Source: SABY01 sp964523795 (lineage in GTDB: Bacteria > Bacteroidota > Bacteroidia > Bacteroidales > 4484-276). Taken from it: 9,538 nucleotides of DNA. Made by a program: the position numbers and the translations under genes. The notes beneath the pieces were generated by a model. That model saw nothing but the letters and a program-made list of their open reading frames with translations. It was not told the origin of the DNA and searched no databases. The DNA lies in NCBI GenBank assembly GCA_964523795.1, contig CAZGAO010000140.1:1-9538 (forward strand), in the 5' to 3' direction. Positions 5,938-9,538 of the stretch are shown piece by piece. Positions within the stretch are counted from its first letter, which is position 1. Each line of letters opens with the position of its first letter.

Positions 5938-7071
5938 CTATTCCAACCCCACCCACCATGGCGTAAACTGCTGGCTGGCGTTGTCGAGATTCACCAGCTC
6001 GCCAATTATTGGCGTTACCAATGGGATTTGATAGGAGCTGTTCAGCTCGGATATTCTCGCCAAAGGCTCGTCCCAGGCGTGCAGAGCCAGCGAAAATTTG
6101 GAGGAATGCACCGGAAGCACACGTTTGGCTTTCAGGTCTTGCGCCGCCTTCAACACTTCTTCGGGCTGATGGTGAATGTAGGGCCAGGCTTTGTTGTATT
6201 GGCCATTTTCTAAAATAGCTAAATCAAACGAGCCATGTCTTTTTCCTATGTCGGTATAATGAGTATCGTAACCGCTGTCGCCGCCAATAAAGATTTTGGT
6301 ATTGGGCGTTTGCAAAACAAAAGAAAGCCAAAGCGTATTATTGCGCGACAGACCGCGCCCCGAAAAATGACGGGCAGGTTCGGTAAACAAAGTAATCGTG
6401 CTGTTAAGTTCCACGCGCTGATACCAGTCTTTTTCGATGATATTATCCGGGACATAGCCCCAGTGTTCGAGGTGGGCACCCACGCCGAGGCCACAAATTA
6501 CTTTGCTTGTTTTTTCTTTCAGGGCTATTATTGATTTATGGTCGAGGTGGTCGTAGTGATCGTGGGTGATGAGCAGGTAGTCGATCGTTGGCAAATCGGC
6601 CACAGTATATCTGTCGGTGCCCTTAAACGCCTTCATTGATCCGGGCACGGGCGAGGCATTGCCGCTAAAAACCGGATCGACCAAAAAGCGCAGGCCATCC
6701 ACCTGCATAAAATATGAGGAGTGCCCAAACCACACCAGCACATTGCTGTCGGGAGGCAGGTTGTGCAAATTCGTTTTTACTGAAGGAATCAAATCCACGG
6801 GTTTTGCCCGCGATGATTTCCCAAACAAAAACTCCCACATCACCGCAGGCATCGAGTGATCTTCGGCAAAATTGGGTGTTGGGCTTAAATTTTGAAATTG
6901 TCCATCTTTATAATTGGGCGAGTTTTGGATGGCTTCCAGTCTGGCTCCGGTGGGCTTTTTACCAAATTGAGCCTGCTGCAAAAACAGCAAAGTTGCAACA
7001 GCCAGGGTCGCGATTAGGATCAGTGCTACTATCATGGTTCTTTTTATAATTCTCCGAGCTTTCTTTTTCAT
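5938..7071 (-). CDS. Membrane-anchored MBL-fold metallo-hydrolase (NAPE-PLD/UlaG-like)
   Basis: This is a metal-dependent hydrolase of the Lactamase_B_2 branch of the metallo-beta-lactamase fold, the branch that includes N-acyl-phosphatidylethanolamine phospholipase D and L-ascorbate-6-phosphate lactonase. The 377 residues begin with KKKARR and a hydrophobic segment at about 12-31, so the protein is likely anchored in the inner membrane with its domain outside the cytoplasm. Metal ligands are visible: THDHYDHLDH (169-178, giving His170, His172, Asp174 and His175), ARHFSGRG with His235, GGDSGY with Asp265, and HSSKFSLALH with His322 and His331. HHQPEE (300-305) is also typical of the branch. 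The length is normal for NAPE-PLD-like bacterial proteins. The substrate may be a phospholipid or other phosphodiester, but this is family inference. No exact TAnnTTTG element is seen in the 124-base spacer upstream. Confidence 0.88.
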   Translation of the reverse strand: MKKKARRIIKRTMIVALILIATLAVATLLFLQQAQFGKKPTGARLEAIQNSPNYKDGQFQNLSPTPNFAEDHSMPAVMWEFLFGKSSRAKPVDLIPSVKTNLHNLPPDSNVLVWFGHSSYFMQVDGLRFLVDPVFSGNASPVPGSMKAFKGTDRYTVADLPTIDYLLITHDHYDHLDHKSIIALKEKTSKVICGLGVGAHLEHWGYVPDNIIEKDWYQRVELNSTITLFTEPARHFSGRGLSRNNTLWLSFVLQTPNTKIFIGGDSGYDTHYTDIGKRHGSFDLAILENGQYNKAWPYIHHQPEEVLKAAQDLKAKRVLPVHSSKFSLALHAWDEPLARISELNSSYQIPLVTPIIGELVNLDNASQQFTPWWVGLE

Positions 7072-7149
7072 TTACAAATTTCACGTTCAAATTTTCCCCA
7101 CATTTTATATCAGGGCTTTTGAAACAATGAAAAAGGGGGAAAGTTTGCG

Positions 7150-7165
7150 AATTATCAAAAACATC
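7150..7165. repeat. 16-bp direct repeat, copy A
   Basis: AATTATCAAAAACATC occurs here and identically at 8207-8222, the latter inside the 5' part of the truncated DUF1801 gene. The copies flank the toxin-antitoxin pair. Similarity does not extend beyond the 16 bases and the word is AT-rich, so chance remains possible. Confidence 0.5.
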
Positions 7166-7195
7166 TTTAATTAACTGCTTGCCATTTTGCCGGGC

Positions 7196-7549
7196 CTACA
7201 TCAGTTCAAGCACTTCTGAATTTCCATTACGAAATTCCAATTTCAAAGACATTTTATCCACTTTCAAGGCTTCCACATATTTCCTGATGGTTCCAAATTT
7301 AGTTTCTTTCAAATTGTTTTCAATTTTTGAAATATAAGACTTATCAATTTTCATTATAGCTGCCAATTGCTCTTGTGTCATATTCTCTTGTTTACGCAAT
7401 TTTTTAAGGAAGTCCCCGATCAATTCAATTTTCAGGTCTTTCTCATATTGCTCCCGGCTTTCGCTTCCTTTCATTCCATATACTTTGTCTTTATGTGTAT
7501 CATGTGAAACAAAGCCCATTTTTTCCAATTTATTACGTTTATTGTTCAT
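7196..7549 (-). CDS. XRE-family antitoxin (HigA-like)
   Basis: This is the antitoxin and likely autorepressor of a type II toxin-antitoxin pair. The 117 residues have a charged N-terminal arm (1-40) and then a Cro/C1-type helix-turn-helix at about 43-100, containing LRKQENMTQEQLAAIMKIDKS and SYISKIENNLKETKFGTIRKYVEAL. The N-terminal extension is longer than in minimal HigA proteins and may wrap the toxin. The gene starts 4 bases after the toxin stop, so both are translated from one message in the toxin-first order typical of HigBA systems. It probably binds the palindrome upstream of the toxin gene. Base composition is AT-rich relative to the metallo-hydrolase gene downstream, consistent with horizontal acquisition. 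Confidence 0.9.
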   Translation of the reverse strand: MNNKRNKLEKMGFVSHDTHKDKVYGMKGSESREQYEKDLKIELIGDFLKKLRKQENMTQEQLAAIMKIDKSYISKIENNLKETKFGTIRKYVEALKVDKMSLKLEFRNGNSEVLELM

Positions 7550-7553
7550 TGGT

Positions 7554-7904
7554 CTATTTTTTTAAATTTTCTGTAAAATAACTTCTCTTAAATCCTTCGG
7601 CTCTTTCAATTTCATGTTTTGGTGTTTTATTCGTTTTTTTCTTGAAACCATGCGTAACAATTATCAAAGGATCGTTTGGTTCTTCAGTATCAAAAAATGA
7701 TAAAAACCTAAAGAACACACCTCTAAAATCAACAACCATTTGCCAAATACTATCCGACCCGGTTAATTTCTTAAACCAATCTCCAAAAAAGTTTAATTCT
7801 ACTTTATCAATTACAAAGTCAATTTTCCGCTGTTCTTTTAGATTTAAGGAATTGTAAAAATCTTGTGACTCCGGCGACAAATAAACCTCATATTTTTTGT
7901 CCAT
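7554..7904 (-). CDS. RelE/HigB-superfamily toxin (phage Gp49-like)
   Basis: This is a predicted ribosome-dependent mRNA interferase of the RelE superfamily, phage-derived Gp49-like (HigB) branch, which slows growth by cutting mRNA during translation. The 116 residues show the branch's pattern: YLSPESQDFYNSL near the N-terminus, a helix with FGDWFKKLTGSDSIWQM (40-56), the strand FRGVFFRFLSFFD (60-72), then IIVTHGFKKKTNKTPKHEIERA (81-102), whose basic residues are the usual RNA-contacting and catalytic region. It appears intact. It is the first gene of the operon with the XRE antitoxin after a 4-base gap. A promoter element and a perfect palindrome lie directly upstream. Exact cleavage specificity cannot be read from sequence. 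Confidence 0.9.
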   Translation of the reverse strand: MDKKYEVYLSPESQDFYNSLNLKEQRKIDFVIDKVELNFFGDWFKKLTGSDSIWQMVVDFRGVFFRFLSFFDTEEPNDPLIIVTHGFKKKTNKTPKHEIERAEGFKRSYFTENLKK

Positions 7905-7920
7905 AAATTTTAGCTTTTTA

Positions 7921-7928
7921 CAAAGATA
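7921..7928 (-). promoter_or_regulatory. Bacteroidota -7 promoter element for the toxin-antitoxin operon
   Basis: The minus strand reads TATCTTTG, an exact TAnnTTTG match, 16 bases upstream of the toxin ATG. The palindrome at 7942-7963 begins 13 bases further upstream, over the -33 region. Confidence 0.65.
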
Positions 7929-7941
7929 ACTCTATTTGCAA

Positions 7942-7963
7942 ATATTGCCCTTTATGGCAATAT
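7942..7963. promoter_or_regulatory. Perfect palindrome, probable antitoxin operator
   Basis: ATATTGCC (7942-7949) and GGCAATAT (7956-7963) are exact inverted repeats separated by 6 bases. The position, just upstream of the -7 element of the toxin gene, is where autorepressing HigA-type antitoxins commonly bind. Binding is inferred from position and symmetry only. Confidence 0.6.
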
Positions 7964-7976
7964 GCTTTTAAGTATT

Positions 7977-8252
7977 TTAACAATGATCAGTCGGAACCAG
8001 AAGGGAGGTACATTTAAAATAGATGGCATACTGGTTTGGGTTTTTTATTTTCCAATCCAATCGCACCGTGCTTCCATGCTTGGCAAGATAGGCAGGCTCG
8101 CCCCATTTCAGGGTTTCCTCCAGGTTTTTCAGTCCATCGGTCTCCGAAACAACACTCAAAATCATTGCCCTCAAATACCGCATTTTACCTTGCACCGATT
8201 GGGGGTAATTATCAAAAACATCGCTCACAGCCGGATTGCTTCTTAGTTTCAT
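7977..8252 (-). pseudogene. Truncated DUF1801-domain protein
   Basis: The 91-residue frame resembles the N-terminal two thirds of DUF1801 (YdhG-like) proteins, small domains of uncertain function that usually run to about 130-145 residues. Recognisable segments are DVFDNYPQSVQGKMRYLRAMIL (11-32), LEETLKWGEPAYLAK (44-58) and YAIYFKCTSLLVPT (75-88). Relatives continue after this last segment with a further strand and helices. Here it ends TDHC and a stop, and no frame downstream restores the family sequence. The break lies just beyond the toxin promoter region, so acquisition of the toxin-antitoxin module or an associated deletion may have removed the end. The start ATG lies 25 bases after the kinase stop, so it could still be transcribed from there. 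Whether the shortened protein folds is unknown; a short natural variant is the alternative. Confidence 0.7.
8207..8222. repeat. 16-bp direct repeat, copy B
   Basis: This is identical to 7150-7165 and lies within the codons for DVFDN of the DUF1801 fragment. See copy A for the caution about chance. Confidence 0.5.
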
Positions 8253-8277
8253 AATTGCAGTTTTTGTTAGGTCTCAT

Positions 8278-9432
8278 TTATTGATTCAAAGGCAACTCAA
8301 ATTTAAAAACACTTCCCTTGCCTAATTCGCTCTCAACCCAAATTTTTCCGCCATGTTTTTCTACAAATTCTTTGCAAAGTATTAATCCTAAACCTGAACC
8401 TTTTTCGTTTGCTGTTCCATTGCTTGTTTTATTTGTTTCGAGCCTGAATAATTTATTTTGAGCATCTTCATTCATGCCAACTCCATTATCGGAAACTGCA
8501 ATTTCAATAAATTTGTCGTTGCGTAATGCGTAAACATTTATTTTGCCATTTAAATTGGTGAATTTTATAGCGTTGGAAATAAGATTTCTTAATACTGTTT
8601 TAATCATATTCAGGTCAGCAAAAACTTCAATTACTTCTGATTGAAAGTAATTTAGCATTATGTATTTGTTTTTTGCACTTGAATTTGAAAGTTTAAATAT
8701 TTCCTGAATAATTGGAGATAGTATTACTTTTTCTGGTTTAAAAATAGCTTGTCCGGTTTGCGATTTTGCCCAATTCAATAAATTGTCGAGTAAAACAAGC
8801 GTATTTTGAGTTGATGAATTTATAATGCCTAAATACTTTTCTATTTCTTCATCATCATATTTTTTTACGTTTTCAATTAGCAGTTCCGAAAAACCCAAAA
8901 TACTATTAAACGGACTTCTTAAATCATGGGCAATTATTGAAAATAGTTTGTCTTTGGTAGCATTGAGTTCTATTAATTGAATTTCGTTTTCTTCAGCTTT
9001 TTCTTTTGCAACAATTAATTCCGATTGAAGAGCGACTGCTAAATTAGCTATGATTAACTCTTCCTCCAGTTTTTCGTTTTCTTTGCTTTGTTGTGCAAAC
9101 TTTATTTTAGAAATAATTAACTCTGAAGCTCGTTTTGCTTTTTCTTGGTTTTGGAAAACAAGTTCAATATTAGCAATGACTAATTCGTCAGCACGTTTTT
9201 CTTTTTCTTCGCTTTGATGTTCAAGTTCAACATTAGCAATGACTAATTCGTCAGCGCGTTTTTCTTTTTCTTCGCTTTGATGTTCAAGTTCAATATTAGC
9301 AATCTTTAATTCTGCTGCACGTTTTTCCCTTTCTAAGCTTTGAACGGAAAAATTCAAACGAAGAATTTCATTTTGTTTTTGAAGTTCAGCAATCTGATTT
9401 TCTAGTTCTTGATATGTTGGTTTATCATTCAT
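8278..9432 (-). CDS. Cytoplasmic sensor histidine kinase with repeated coiled coil
   Basis: This kinase autophosphorylates on His and passes phosphate to a response regulator. The 384 residues have no transmembrane segment, signal peptide or recognisable sensor domain. Residues 1-155 are predicted coiled coil, including five 21-residue repeats (30-134) of the type HQSEEKEKRADELVIANVELE, i.e. three heptads each. The HisKA domain has FSIIAHDLRSPFNSILGFSELL with phospho-acceptor His169. The ATPase domain has the N box (LRNLISNAIKFT, Asn283 and Asn287), the G1 box SDNGVGM (314-320), an F box at LFRLE (328-332) and the G2 box GSGLGL (345-350). All look intact. No response regulator gene lies in the window, so the partner is elsewhere. 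The start ATG gives the common N-terminal pattern KPTYQELENQIAELQKQ. Similar coils often follow PAS domains in related kinases; here the coil stands alone, so the signal may come from a bound partner. The gene is AT-rich. Confidence 0.93.
   Translation of the reverse strand: MNDKPTYQELENQIAELQKQNEILRLNFSVQSLEREKRAAELKIANIELEHQSEEKEKRADELVIANVELEHQSEEKEKRADELVIANIELVFQNQEKAKRASELIISKIKFAQQSKENEKLEEELIIANLAVALQSELIVAKEKAEENEIQLIELNATKDKLFSIIAHDLRSPFNSILGFSELLIENVKKYDDEEIEKYLGIINSSTQNTLVLLDNLLNWAKSQTGQAIFKPEKVILSPIIQEIFKLSNSSAKNKYIMLNYFQSEVIEVFADLNMIKTVLRNLISNAIKFTNLNGKINVYALRNDKFIEIAVSDNGVGMNEDAQNKLFRLETNKTSNGTANEKGSGLGLILCKEFVEKHGGKIWVESELGKGSVFKFELPLNQ
9031..9345 (-). repeat. Five tandem 63-bp repeats encoding coiled-coil heptads
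   Basis: Five in-frame 63-bp units encode kinase residues 30-134. Units 2 and 3 (9220-9282 and 9157-9219) differ at only 4 of 63 positions, showing a recent duplication; the outer units are diverged. The repeat length of 21 residues preserves heptad phase, so copy-number change would lengthen or shorten the coil without breaking it. Confidence 0.85.
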
Positions 9433-9491
9433 CTGCTTTTTTTAAAATTGCTTATAACGGTCGGGGCTATGAAGCGTGGCGGGGTTCGGAG

Positions 9492-9499
9492 CAAATATC
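9492..9499 (-). promoter_or_regulatory. Possible -7 promoter element for the histidine kinase
   Basis: The minus strand reads GATATTTG, a 7-of-8 match to TAnnTTTG, 59 bases upstream of the kinase ATG. No -33 element is convincing. Between it and the gene lies a short GC-rich stretch (about 9450-9490) in otherwise AT-rich DNA, with no gene or clear hairpin. Confidence 0.3.
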
Positions 9500-9538
9500 T
9501 TTCAAAATGAGATGAAGATAATTCGAAGCACAAAACTT

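Noticed and set aside
7131..7978. Toxin-antitoxin pair as a simple insertion with 8-bp target duplication splitting DUF1801
   Set aside because: The sequence beyond the left AACAATGA copy does not encode the missing DUF1801 end in any frame, and no terminal inverted repeats or transposase are seen. Only a weaker rearrangement claim is kept.
9450..9495. Possible integron attC-like or dispersed repeat site upstream of the kinase
   Set aside because: The GC-rich stretch beginning near TTATAACGG lacks the paired core sites and self-complementary arms of an attC site, and no second copy is present in the window.

Overview
The window looks like a chromosomal segment of a member of the Bacteroidota. 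The evidence is a secreted nuclease with a C-terminal type IX secretion (T9SS) sorting domain, exact TAnnTTTG -7 promoter elements in front of three genes, no obvious Shine-Dalgarno sequences, and protein families common in that phylum. I cannot name a genus. The first ~120 bases are homopolymer-rich and look like an unreliable contig edge.

All nine recognisable genes are on the minus strand, so transcription runs from high to low coordinates. In that order they are: a cytoplasmic coiled-coil histidine kinase (8278-9432); a DUF1801-type protein cut to about two thirds of its usual length (7977-8252); a HigB/HigA-type toxin-antitoxin pair with its own promoter and a perfect palindrome upstream (7196-7963); a membrane-anchored metallo-beta-lactamase-fold hydrolase (5938-7071); a class II Fic protein with a C-terminal winged helix (4534-5628); a free methionine-(R)-sulfoxide reductase (3734-4189); an MntP-like membrane protein (3066-3635) followed 10 bp later by the T9SS-exported endonuclease I family nuclease (1985-3055); and an exported S41-family peptidase whose reading frame breaks near its C-terminus (160-1830).

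Intergenic DNA carries real structure. A family of ~35-bp units occurs three times at 4348-4488, as direct, inverted and shortened direct copies. A 12-bp motif is repeated around the Fic promoter. Perfect inverted repeats sit upstream of the S41 start and the toxin gene. The toxin-antitoxin pair and the kinase are visibly more AT-rich than the metallo-hydrolase, nuclease and Fic genes, which suggests a mosaic region around 7.1-9.5 kb.

The genes do not form one pathway. The clear functional units are the toxin-antitoxin operon, the probable MntP-like/nuclease operon and the self-contained Fic gene. I see no convincing new multi-gene system. The points most worth checking are the MntP-like protein with altered intramembrane acidic residues, the repeated motif over the Fic promoter, the truncated DUF1801 gene beside the toxin-antitoxin module, and the S41 frameshift at the contig edge.
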